A program made the position numbers and the translations under genes. The notes under the pieces were generated by a model. It had not been told where the DNA came from. It searched no databases and was given only the letters and a program-made list of their open reading frames with translations. Below are positions 1 to 5,617 of a stretch of 9,856 bases of DNA, piece after piece. Position 1 is the first letter of the stretch. Each line of letters begins with the position of its first letter. Source of the DNA: JAVBKE01 sp031554215 (GTDB lineage Bacteria; Bacillota; Bacilli; JARBTR01); contig JAVBKF010000073.1 of the NCBI GenBank assembly GCA_031554215.1, positions 1 through 9,856 of the forward strand, written 5' to 3'.

Positions 1-525
1 ATTCCGTTGCCGGATTGGTATTTTCTCTTTCTCTATCAACTGCTGAAATTTGAATATGCATCAGGTCCCTATAACATTATCGGAACGATGGTGATTCCTG
101 GGCTTGCCTTTACGGCTTTGCTCTTAGCACCATTTCTTGATCGAGGTCCAGAAAGACGGCCGCACAAGCGCATCTATTCAACAAGTTTAATGTTGCTAGC
201 GATTGCTAGTATCTTCTATCTTACTTGGGATGCTGCCGCTCATCATGATTGGGATGCAGCGAAGAAGCAAGGTCAGATTGTTCTTGGACCGGAGATTGAT
301 AAAACGACTGAAGGGTACAAACTGTATAAGGATAACGGTTGTATTTCTTGTCATGGTGACTCGCTTCAAGGCGGAGCGGGACCAAAGCTTGCTGGGACAA
401 CATTGTCAGCAGATGAGATCAAGAAAATTGCTAGAGAAGGTAAGGGCAAGATGCCGTCTGGTGTCTTTAAAGGTTCTGATGAAGAATTGCAGACCCTTGC
501 TGACTATGTCACGACACTGAAATAG
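1..525 (+). CDS. qcrC: Menaquinol-cytochrome c reductase, cytochrome b/c subunit QcrC (5'-truncated by window edge)
   Basis: This is the C-terminal part of the subunit IV/cytochrome c fusion of the Bacillus-type bc complex, which passes electrons from menaquinol to cytochrome c at the cytoplasmic membrane. The frame is open from base 1; the TTG at base 7 is an internal Leu, not a start, so 174 residues are visible of a family length near 255 (from memory). Seen: a PDWY motif at visible residues 4-7, the equivalent of the Qo-site PEWY motif of cytochrome b; two hydrophobic segments at about 28-46 and 62-80; then a c-type haem domain with CISCH at 340-354 (visible residues 114-118) and a likely axial Met at 451-453 in a KMPSG context. 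The haem domain should lie outside the membrane. Upstream qcrA and qcrB are expected but lie beyond the window. The gene ends before a strong terminator, so it is probably the last gene of its operon. Identification is firm. Confidence 0.95.
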   Translation: MPLPDWYFLFLYQLLKFEYASGPYNIIGTMVIPGLAFTALLLAPFLDRGPERRPHKRIYSTSLMLLAIASIFYLTWDAAAHHDWDAAKKQGQIVLGPEIDKTTEGYKLYKDNGCISCHGDSLQGGAGPKLAGTTLSADEIKKIAREGKGKMPSGVFKGSDEELQTLADYVTTLK

Positions 526-585
526 GGATTAGCGTGCCTGCTGAGGTAAGAAAGCGATTGTTTGTCAAAAAGGGCAAATTGATAT

Positions 586-628
586 AAAAAGAGTTCGATC
601 AATGTATCATGTTGATCGAACTCTTTTT
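586..628 (+). terminator. Perfect 17-bp intrinsic terminator after qcrC
   Basis: AAAAAGAGTTCGATCAA (586-602) pairs perfectly with 612-628 around a 9-nt loop, and the right arm ends in a T run. Because the left arm begins with a run of A, it could also stop transcripts arriving from the right. It closes the qcr operon and separates it from ypjB. Confidence 0.92.
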
Positions 629-793
629 ATCAGGTAGATAAATAAGTTATTAATCCTGAACATTGGGGTAACGTTCGCTTAAAAAGCTCATTTAGGAACA
701 CACCTGATTCTCACTTTGATAATCAGGAATATGCGTATCTCAGTGTAGGATGAATCTGAAACTGGCAAGAACAGGCAGTTTGAAAAAAATTAG

Positions 794-1068
794 ATACTGG
801 GACAAAATACGGATAAGAACTGTAAAAGTCCAGTCTCTTTTCTTTGCTTTTTTTGAAAAGACAGAAAATAAATTTTCATCAATGCATCAGAAGCACTAAT
901 AAGATGTCGTAACCAAGCACACACACTTAATTAAAAGTGGATTACTTTCTTTTTTTTCGTGAAACGGTAAGGTATCCTATTGCCCCCATGACTGACATAA
1001 GATAATACATGAAACGATCTCATTCAGTTAGTGCTTTCATCCAGATGCATTCTATTCTTGTCCCATAT
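794..1068. repeat. Possible MITE-like element with imperfect terminal inverted repeats
   Basis: TGGGACAA at 798-805 and TTGTCCCA at 1058-1065 are perfect inverted 8-mers. The match extends imperfectly to ATA(C)TGGGACAA-AATA on the left against ATATGGGACAAGAATA read from the right, allowing single-base gaps. The interior (about 275 bp overall) has no coding potential. GGGACAA-type ends occur on Bacillales insertion elements, but I see no target-site duplication and cannot test copy number. This is a suggestion only; chance is possible. Confidence 0.25.
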
Positions 1069-1078
1069 GGCATACATT
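1050..1078 (+). promoter_or_regulatory. Candidate sigma-E promoter for ypjB
   Basis: CATACATT at 1071-1078 matches the sigma-E -10 consensus CATACAnT. TTCTATT at 1050-1056 matches five of seven positions of the sigma-E -35 (KMATATT), and the 14-bp spacer is typical. The start site would lie about 55 bases before the ypjB start codon. My recollection is that B. subtilis ypjB belongs to the mother-cell sigma-E regulon, which agrees, but I infer the promoter from motifs only. The left part overlaps one end of the putative inverted repeat. Confidence 0.45.
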
Positions 1079-1140
1079 TTCATATACAGCATGACCGAAA
1101 AAACTGACTGAATGATGTACCTTGCTCATGGGAGGGACTT

Positions 1141-1923
1141 ATGAAAAAAAATCTGCTGATTCTCATTCTTTTTATCTGTATCAATTTAGCTGCGTTCAAC
1201 AAAATACTTGCTGCTGGTCCTTCCCCGATTGAAAAACTTGATAGCCTTGCTGATCAGACATTACAACTAACAAAGTTGGGGCGCTTCTCTGATGCAGTTC
1301 ACATTTTACAGCTGTTTGAGTCAGATTTTTCAGAAGTTAGCAAGACAACGGATGCACTCACAAGCGAAGAAATTACCACGATTAGGAATGCCGAGCATGA
1401 GGCGGAGGTCGTCTTTCAATCAGATGGTGCAAATTCAGCGGAAATTGCCAGTAAAGTGACCTCATTTCGGTTAGCGGTTGATGCAGTTCAACGTGATGGT
1501 ACACCGCTCTGGACGCAAATGAAAGAACCGATTTTGACAACAATCGAGGGAGCCGAACAAGCGATCGAGGCGAACGATTTGACGCGCTTTAATGAGCAGG
1601 TGACACAATTATTAGCACTCTATCATGTCATTTCACCTTCATTGGAAATTGATGTGTCTACGCTTGAGCTAAAGACGCTTCATCAAGAGGTGCAATTTGT
1701 TGATGAGTACCGTGGCCAAGTTTTTCTTGAGAAAAGTAGTCAGGATGAGCTTGAAAACTTGCGCAATGAGTTTGATCAAATCTTTCGGGAAATGGAACAC
1801 ACCAGATCTGAACCTTCTATCTTATGGGTGATTGCGGCTACCAGCGGGATTATTGTTGTGACTTTGTCCTATGTTGGTTGGCGAAAATTTAAAGCTGAGC
1901 ACTTGAATAGCCCATCAAAATAG
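1141..1923 (+). CDS. ypjB: Sporulation protein YpjB
   Basis: A 260-residue membrane protein matching the YpjB family in length (about 264 in B. subtilis), topology and position next to qcrC. Residues 1-25 are a signal sequence (two Lys, then a hydrophobic core, with a plausible cleavage after ILAAG or nearby). Residues about 26-220 are a mostly helical, acidic domain. A single hydrophobic segment at about 226-247 is followed by a basic tail (WRKFK). The bulk should face outside the cytoplasm, anchored at the C-terminus. The start is fixed by GGGAGGG at 1130-1136, four to five bases before ATG. The biochemical role is unknown; the family is conserved in spore formers and linked to sporulation. 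No catalytic motif is seen. A sigma-E-like promoter lies upstream. Confidence 0.88.
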   Translation: MKKNLLILILFICINLAAFNKILAAGPSPIEKLDSLADQTLQLTKLGRFSDAVHILQLFESDFSEVSKTTDALTSEEITTIRNAEHEAEVVFQSDGANSAEIASKVTSFRLAVDAVQRDGTPLWTQMKEPILTTIEGAEQAIEANDLTRFNEQVTQLLALYHVISPSLEIDVSTLELKTLHQEVQFVDEYRGQVFLEKSSQDELENLRNEFDQIFREMEHTRSEPSILWVIAATSGIIVVTLSYVGWRKFKAEHLNSPSK

Positions 1924-2190
1924 ATTGGCTGAAATCGTTGGTGAACTGATGATGATTGTGGTAACCGGAAGCGCTGACCGGTCAGTACGAATTGATTGTT
2001 CAGTTCCGCGTAAATACAATGTCGTTATCAATATCGATAGGGATAGTAATGCAGTTCAGATCATAGCAACACTTGTTTTTTTGTTGTGGCACGTGGGGAT
2101 GCAGTTGAAACAAATGGTACTTTTCAAATAAGTTCTGATGACCCTTTAATAAATATTTCTGGCAGATTGTATAATTGATCCCTAATTGTT
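1924..2190. other. Gap between ypjB and dacF; possible decayed small reading frame
   Basis: No confirmed gene. A frame opens at ATG 1949 (GGTGA at 1940-1944 is a fair ribosome binding site) and reads MMIVVTGSADRSVRI... to a T7 run at 2076-2082. Beyond that run a second frame (+1 relative) continues as VVARGDAVETNGTFQISSD and further to a TGA at 2176-2178. Joined across the homopolymer these give about 75 residues of ordinary composition. This could be a small gene broken by a frameshift, an assembly error in a homopolymer, or chance; I recognise no family. A 12-bp perfect palindrome, CTGACCGGTCAG, lies at 1974-1985. TATAAT at 2170-2175 lacks a convincing -35. Confidence 0.3.
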
Positions 2191-2224
2191 AAAACTAACC
2201 TCAAAAGCACAGGAGGTTAGTTTT
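2191..2224 (+). promoter_or_regulatory. 12-bp hairpin that sequesters the dacF Shine-Dalgarno site
   Basis: AAAACTAACCTC (2191-2202) pairs perfectly with GAGGTTAGTTTT (2213-2224) around a 10-nt loop. The AGGAGG ribosome binding site of dacF is 2211-2216, so four of its six bases are in the stem and the other two are in the loop next to it. The right arm ends in TTTTGTT, so the same element could act as a modest terminator for transcripts from ypjB. In mRNA it should lower dacF translation unless the transcript starts inside the left arm or the helix is opened. Confidence 0.75.
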
Positions 2225-2227
2225 GTT

Positions 2228-3400
2228 ATGAAGCGATTTTTATGTATCTGTACGGCTGGTTTATTCTTTTTGGGTAGTGTGTCACCGGCACTTGCAAACG
2301 AGACTTCCGAAACTGAACTCGCACCGAATACGAAATCTGCGATTCTGATTGAGCGGGATACAGGGACGATTTTGTACGCGAAAAATGAGAATGAAAAGCT
2401 AGCACCAGCTAGTATGACGAAGATATTAACGATGATTTTAATCATGGAAGCGATTGAAGAGGACCGGATTGCTTGGGATGATAAAGTGACAACGAGTGAG
2501 TATGCAGCTTCGATGGGTGGGTCACAGATTTTCCTTGAACCTGGTGAGGCAATGACTGTGAAAGAAATGTTGACAGGAATCGCCATTGGTTCAGCAAATG
2601 ACGCAGCCGTTGCGATGGCAGAGAAGCTGGCTGGCAGTGAGCAGGCGTTTGTTGTACAGATGAATAAACGGGCAAAAGAGCTCGGCCTTAAGAATACCCA
2701 TTTTTCAAATTGTACTGGCCTTCCTGTAGAGAACCATTACAGTTCTGCAAAGGATATGGCGCTGATGGGGAAGGAATTGCTGAAACATCCTGAGATCACG
2801 AAATTCACTGGTACATACGAATCTTACCTTCGGGAAAATACGGATGAAAAGTTTTGGCTTGTCAACACAAATCGCTTGGTTAAATTCTACCCGGGTGTCG
2901 ATGGACTGAAAACTGGATTTACCAACGAATCGAAATATTGTCTGACGGCAACGGCTGTGAAAGATGATATGCGTTTGATTGCTGTTGTTTTCGGGGCAGA
3001 TAATCCAAAAGAACGCAACGCACAAGTGACGTCGATGCTTGATTACGGCTTTAGTCATTATGATACATCTGAGCAATTTAAGAAGGATGATCATTTGGCA
3101 CTTGTTCCAGTGGAAAAAGGGAATCACAAACGCGTTACACTAGCGGTTGCGGATGATGTAACGATTCTAACCAAAAAAGGCGAAAAACTCAGTCATTTGG
3201 AACCGAAGATGCATTTGAATAAAGACATCCATGCACCGTTATCGAAAGGTGCAGTACTTGGGAAAGTAGTCATTGAAAAGGATGGCAAAGTGATTGCCGA
3301 GTCAAAACTTGTTGCAGCAGAGGACATTACTAGTGCATCTTGGGCGCAGTTGTTTGGCCGAACACTTGGCAATTTCACACAGGTTAAATTAACGGAGTAA
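2228..3400 (+). CDS. dacF: Sporulation D-alanyl-D-alanine carboxypeptidase DacF (low-molecular-weight PBP)
   Basis: A penicillin-binding protein that removes the terminal D-Ala from peptidoglycan stem peptides; DacF family members act during sporulation on spore cortex or septal wall. Starting at ATG 2228 it has 390 residues, matching B. subtilis DacF (about 389). The longer frame from 2186 is rejected because its start has no ribosome binding site and would add residues before the signal peptide. Seen: a signal peptide at 1-23 with an ALA cleavage site; the SxxK catalytic motif S62-M-T-K65; SxN at S122-A-N124; KTG at 228-230; then a PBP5-type C-terminal beta domain from about 285, with a C-terminal segment fitting membrane attachment. 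AGGAGG lies 11 bases before ATG, inside a hairpin. It precedes spoIIAA in the same direction, and the intervening hairpin lacks a T run, so readthrough into the operon is possible, as known for B. subtilis. Confidence 0.95.
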   Translation: MKRFLCICTAGLFFLGSVSPALANETSETELAPNTKSAILIERDTGTILYAKNENEKLAPASMTKILTMILIMEAIEEDRIAWDDKVTTSEYAASMGGSQIFLEPGEAMTVKEMLTGIAIGSANDAAVAMAEKLAGSEQAFVVQMNKRAKELGLKNTHFSNCTGLPVENHYSSAKDMALMGKELLKHPEITKFTGTYESYLRENTDEKFWLVNTNRLVKFYPGVDGLKTGFTNESKYCLTATAVKDDMRLIAVVFGADNPKERNAQVTSMLDYGFSHYDTSEQFKKDDHLALVPVEKGNHKRVTLAVADDVTILTKKGEKLSHLEPKMHLNKDIHAPLSKGAVLGKVVIEKDGKVIAESKLVAAEDITSASWAQLFGRTLGNFTQVKLTE

Positions 3401-3440
3401 CAACTCCAGCTATAGATAGAAATTAGCCCCTTTGTTGACC

Positions 3441-3474
3441 ACCACACCATCTGACCTCCACTGGGTGGTGTGGT
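3441..3474. other. Inverted repeat in the dacF-spoIIAA gap without a T tract
   Basis: ACCACACCA (3441-3449) pairs with TGGTGTGGT (3466-3474), extendable by a few wobble pairs inward. Neither strand has a T run after it, so it is not a standard intrinsic terminator. It may pause or protect RNA. Absence of a strong terminator is consistent with readthrough from dacF into spoIIA. Confidence 0.5.
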
Positions 3475-3527
3475 AAATCAGTCAAAAAGCGACATAGACC
3501 TAAAGAAAAACAGAGATTTCTTCTAGT

Positions 3528-3536
3528 TTTGTCGAC
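3528..3536 (+). promoter_or_regulatory. Spo0A box upstream of the spoIIA promoter
   Basis: TTTGTCGAC differs at one position from the 0A box TTTGTCRAA. The core TGTCGAC (3530-3536) is repeated on the opposite strand at 3531-3537 because GTCGAC is palindromic. It abuts the -35 element of the sigma-H promoter, the position where phosphorylated Spo0A activates spoIIA in B. subtilis. A weaker GCGACA match lies at 3489-3494. Confidence 0.65.
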
Positions 3537-3538
3537 AG

Positions 3539-3568
3539 GCAGGAAACGCCAAATTTAATAGAGAATAA
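3539..3568 (+). promoter_or_regulatory. Sigma-H promoter of the spoIIA operon
   Basis: GCAGGAAAC (3539-3547) matches the sigma-H -35 consensus RnAGGAwww at all but the last position. AGAGAATAA (3560-3568) matches the -10 consensus RnnGAATww fully. The gap is 12 bp, as in known sigma-H promoters. Transcription would begin around 3575, about 25 bases before spoIIAA. Position and motif agree with the known Spo0A/sigma-H control of spoIIA. Confidence 0.85.
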
Positions 3569-3600
3569 CTCACAAGAATACCTAAAATGAGGTAGTTTTT

Positions 3601-3951
3601 GTGAGTTTATTTATTGAGTTTGAGACAAAGGGCAATGTATTGTGTATTCGTTTGGAAGGTGAGCTCGATCATCATACCGCAAACGATTTGAAAGAACAGG
3701 CATCTGAGATTATTGAAAGAGAGAATATTCGTCACTTGGTACTGAATCTTGCTTCACTTGATTTCATGGATAGTTCTGGGATCGGTGTGGTACTCGGTAG
3801 ATACAATCAAATTAAGGGGAATAGTGGAGAGATGGTGATCTGCTCCGTTTCACCAACGATTTGCAAACTGTTTGAGATGTCAGGCATGTTCAAAATTATG
3901 AGGCTGGCAACTTCAGAAGAAAATGCATTACATGGTTTGGGGGTAGCGTAA
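3601..3951 (+). CDS. spoIIAA: Anti-sigma F factor antagonist SpoIIAA
   Basis: A 116-residue STAS-domain protein of normal length. When unphosphorylated it binds SpoIIAB-ADP and frees sigma F in the forespore; SpoIIAB phosphorylates it and the SpoIIE phosphatase (not in this window) reactivates it. The phosphorylation-site motif DSSGIG is at residues 57-62, with Ser58 as the expected phosphoacceptor, as in B. subtilis. The start is GTG at 3601, set by GAGGT at 3589-3593 seven bases upstream; the ATG at 3586 is out of frame. Its TAA overlaps the ATG of spoIIAB by one base, so the two are translationally coupled, which suits a stoichiometric partner switch. Confidence 0.97.
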   Translation: MSLFIEFETKGNVLCIRLEGELDHHTANDLKEQASEIIERENIRHLVLNLASLDFMDSSGIGVVLGRYNQIKGNSGEMVICSVSPTICKLFEMSGMFKIMRLATSEENALHGLGVA

Positions 3952-4397
3952 TGAAAAATGAGATGAATTGTCAATTTTCTGCTTTAAGTGAGAATGAGGC
4001 TTTTGCTCGGGTGACGATAGCGGCATTTTTGATGACACTTGATCCGAGTTTAGACGAGCTGACGGAGATCAAGACGGTTGTATCTGAGGCTGTTACCAAT
4101 GCGATTATTCACGGATATGAGCAGGAACAAGAAGGGATTGTCTATCTGTCAGCTTCAATTGATAGCGAGACTGGAAGGCTTGAAATTGAAATTCGTGATG
4201 AAGGCTGTGGTATTTTTGACCTTGAGGAAGCGCGCCAGCCATTGTTTACGTCGAAACCAGAGCTTGAGCGCTCGGGGATGGGCTTTACGATTATCGAAAA
4301 TTTTATGGATGAAATGGTCGTTGAATCGCATCCAGGGATTGGCACGAGTGTAAAGGTTGTTAAATTTTTTAGTAAAAATAATATGATGGTTCATTGA
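3951..4397 (+). CDS. spoIIAB: Anti-sigma F factor / serine kinase SpoIIAB
   Basis: A 148-residue GHKL-fold protein (B. subtilis about 146). It binds sigma F in an ATP-dependent complex and phosphorylates SpoIIAA. Seen: the N box EAVTNAIIHG with E46 and N50 for catalysis and Mg-ATP; the G1 box DEGCG at 83-87; the ATP-lid region ELERSGMG at 104-111; Arg20, corresponding to a residue reported to contact sigma F and SpoIIAA. The start ATG overlaps the spoIIAA stop (TAATG), and the only upstream purine stretch is GGGGG at 3939-3943, so translation probably depends on coupling. The stop is followed within 10 bases by sigF. Identification is firm. Confidence 0.97.
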   Translation: MKNEMNCQFSALSENEAFARVTIAAFLMTLDPSLDELTEIKTVVSEAVTNAIIHGYEQEQEGIVYLSASIDSETGRLEIEIRDEGCGIFDLEEARQPLFTSKPELERSGMGFTIIENFMDEMVVESHPGIGTSVKVVKFFSKNNMMVH

Positions 4398-4407
4398 GGT
4401 ACCCTAT

Positions 4408-5157
4408 ATGGATGTAGAAATGAAAGGGAAGCCCGTTCTCATTAAGGATGAAGAGATTAAGACGCTGATTTTCCTCAGTCAGCAAGGAGATATTGCGGCA
4501 AGAGATGAAATTGTTGGGAAGAATACAAGGCTTGTCTGGTCAGTCGTGCAGCGGTTTGTCAACCGTGGCTATGATTTGGAAGATTTATATCAAATAGGCT
4601 GTATTGGTCTGTTAAAATCAATTACCAAGTTTGATTTATCTTTCGATGTTAAATTTTCAACGTATGCAGTGCCAATGATTATGGGTGAGATTCAGCGTTT
4701 TATTCGTGATGATGGGACTGTGAAAGTCAGTCGTTCGCTGAAAGAACTTGCCAATAAAATTCGGCGTGAAAACGAGAACTTCGTAAAAATTCATGGTCGT
4801 TCACCGAAGGTTCGTGAGCTTTCTGAAATCCTCAAGGTCAGCGATGATGAAATTGTTATGGCACTCGATGCGAGCCGCTCACCTTCGTCAATTCATGAAA
4901 CGGTCTATGAAAATGATGGCGATGCGATTTTGCTGCTTGATCAGATAACCGACACTAGTAATGCGCGTTGGTTTGAGAAATTATCACTCAAAAAAGCCAT
5001 CGAAACGCTTGATGAACGCGAACGACTGATTGTCTATTTACGCTACTATAAGGATCAGACCCAATCAGAAGTAGCGGAACGGCTAGGTGTTTCGCAGGTG
5101 CAAATATCAAGGCTTGAAAAGAAAATATTAAAACTGATGAAAGAGCGCATGGATTAA
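4408..5157 (+). CDS. sigF: RNA polymerase forespore sigma factor SigF
   Basis: A 249-residue sigma-70 family group 3 factor (B. subtilis about 255), first compartment-specific sigma of the forespore. Seen: core-binding and -10 recognition region 2 at about 34-105, including QIGCIGLLKS and KFSTYAVPMI; the FIRDDGTVKVSRS segment at 98-110; region 3 at about 111-165; the SSIHETVYENDGD linker at 160-172; region 4 at about 195-246, with helix-turn-helix TQSEVAERLGVSQVQISRLE at 218-237. The C-terminal tail is a few residues shorter than in B. subtilis. GAGGT at 4396-4400 overlaps the spoIIAB stop and sits seven bases before ATG. Last gene of the operon; its final codons form the left arm of the terminator. 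In B. subtilis spoVA genes follow; here they do not. Confidence 0.98.
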   Translation: MDVEMKGKPVLIKDEEIKTLIFLSQQGDIAARDEIVGKNTRLVWSVVQRFVNRGYDLEDLYQIGCIGLLKSITKFDLSFDVKFSTYAVPMIMGEIQRFIRDDGTVKVSRSLKELANKIRRENENFVKIHGRSPKVRELSEILKVSDDEIVMALDASRSPSSIHETVYENDGDAILLLDQITDTSNARWFEKLSLKKAIETLDERERLIVYLRYYKDQTQSEVAERLGVSQVQISRLEKKILKLMKERMD

Positions 5158-5177
5158 CAGTCTGTGCGCTCTTTTTT
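5140..5177 (+). terminator. Intrinsic terminator of the spoIIA operon, overlapping the end of sigF
   Basis: AAAGAGCGCA (5140-5149) pairs with TGCGCTCTTT (5165-5174) around a 15-nt loop containing the TAA stop, followed by further T to 5177. The left arm lies within the last sigF codons, so a ribosome reading sigF to the end would cover it. Confidence 0.88.
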
Positions 5178-5274
5178 CATTTAATCTCATGATGATTTGT
5201 CAGCAGCATCATGTGCCCAGGGCTCAATAGGACTGCTGACTAGCCTTCAGTTTCAAACAGAAATAACTTCGCAG

Positions 5275-5303
5275 GTAACACTGAGCTATAGACTCAGTGT
5301 TAC
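5275..5303 (-). terminator. 11-bp stem-loop downstream of sspP (likely transcript end)
   Basis: GTAACACTGAG (5275-5285) pairs perfectly with CTCAGTGTTAC (5293-5303) around a 7-nt loop. It starts 18 bases beyond the sspP stop on the minus strand. There is no clear T run after it in that direction, so it may act as a weak terminator or as a 3' end stabiliser. A further long-looped pair, GTCAGCAG 5199-5206 with CTGCTGAC 5233-5240, lies beyond. Confidence 0.5.
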
Positions 5304-5320
5304 GATCACCGCCTAAGTAG

Positions 5321-5458
5321 CTAGACATCATCGCGTGCATGTTTTTTAGGAGTTGTTTGTTGTTTGTCGTTTTTACGATTCGTTCCCTCTTTAGGGAGAG
5401 CAGGTTCTGGTGTTGTGGTTTTTGTCACTGGTACTGGCTGATTATCATTTATCGGCAT
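5321..5458 (-). CDS. sspP: Small acid-soluble spore protein SspP-like (45 residues)
   Basis: A 45-codon frame reading MPINDNQPVPVTKTTTPEPA and then a basic, Lys/Asn/Gln-rich tail ending KKHARDDV, with no hydrophobic segment. AAGGAG at 5469-5464 (minus strand) lies five bases before ATG and overlaps the stop of sspO, so the two genes are coupled. Minor SASP SspP of B. subtilis (about 48 residues) has a similar PEP-containing, Asn/Lys/His-rich sequence, as I recall it, and also follows sspO divergent from citB. SspP is a minor forespore-made protein of the spore core with no known essential role. Assignment rests mainly on gene order, size and composition, with weak sequence resemblance; the reading frame itself is well supported by its ribosome binding site. 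Confidence 0.75.
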   Translation of the reverse strand: MPINDNQPVPVTKTTTPEPALPKEGTNRKNDKQQTTPKKHARDDV

Positions 5459-5467
5459 AAGAACTCC

Positions 5468-5617
5468 TTATTGATTTGTTTTTCGTTTTTTGTTATTCAG
5501 TTTTTCTTTTTCAGTCACTTTGTGTATTTGACTACTAGCGTTATTGACATCCATATCGTTCACTGATTCGTTACTAGATAATGTGTCGATCGTATGCTTC
5601 GTTCTTCCTTTTCCCAC
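5468..5617 (-). CDS. sspO: Small acid-soluble spore protein SspO
   Basis: A 49-codon gene on the minus strand with GTG start, reading (M)GKGRTKHTIDTL at its N-terminus and ending KLNNKKRKTNQ. The last nine residues NNKKRKTNQ match the C-terminus of B. subtilis SspO as I recall it, and the length (48-49) agrees. The start is set by AGGTGAT at 5628-5622, four bases before GTG 5617; a GTG three codons earlier has no ribosome binding site. SspO is a minor SASP of the spore core made in the forespore under sigma G. It is followed after nine bases by sspP and is divergent from the aconitase gene, the same layout as in B. subtilis. I could not find a convincing sigma-G promoter upstream. Too short for a long-ORF filter with ATG starts. 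Confidence 0.9.
   Translation of the reverse strand: MGKGRTKHTIDTLSSNESVNDMDVNNASSQIHKVTEKEKLNNKKRKTNQ

Larger units (their letters stand above)
629..1140. other. Gene-free stretch between qcrC and ypjB
   Basis: No credible protein gene is seen on either strand over about 510 bases. It is AT-rich with T and A runs. Contents: a 7-bp hairpin (CCTGATT 703-709 with AATCAGG 721-727), a pair of inverted TGGGACAA / TTGTCCCA motifs 260 bp apart (separate entry), and a sigma-E-like promoter near the right end (separate entry). In B. subtilis ypjA sits between qcrC and ypjB (from memory); no DUF1405-type membrane protein can be read here, so ypjA is lost or elsewhere. A 22-codon minus-strand frame (942-1010) encoding a hydrophobic peptide with a basic tail exists but has no good ribosome binding site. 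Confidence 0.6.

Noticed and set aside
864..877. GAAAATAAATTTTC as a CodY site
   Set aside because: The halves are in the wrong order relative to the CodY consensus AATTTTCWGAAAATT.
942..1010. 22-codon minus-strand peptide, hydrophobic with a basic RKKRK tail
   Set aside because: It resembles a single-membrane micropeptide, but the upstream sequence has no clear Shine-Dalgarno site and the size allows chance.
2170..2175. TATAAT as a dacF promoter -10
   Set aside because: No acceptable -35 at 16-19 bp, and sigma-F/G elements expected for dacF were not recognised.
2186..2227. Upstream start for dacF
   Set aside because: No ribosome binding site; the AGGAGG at 2211-2216 and the signal peptide both fit ATG 2228.
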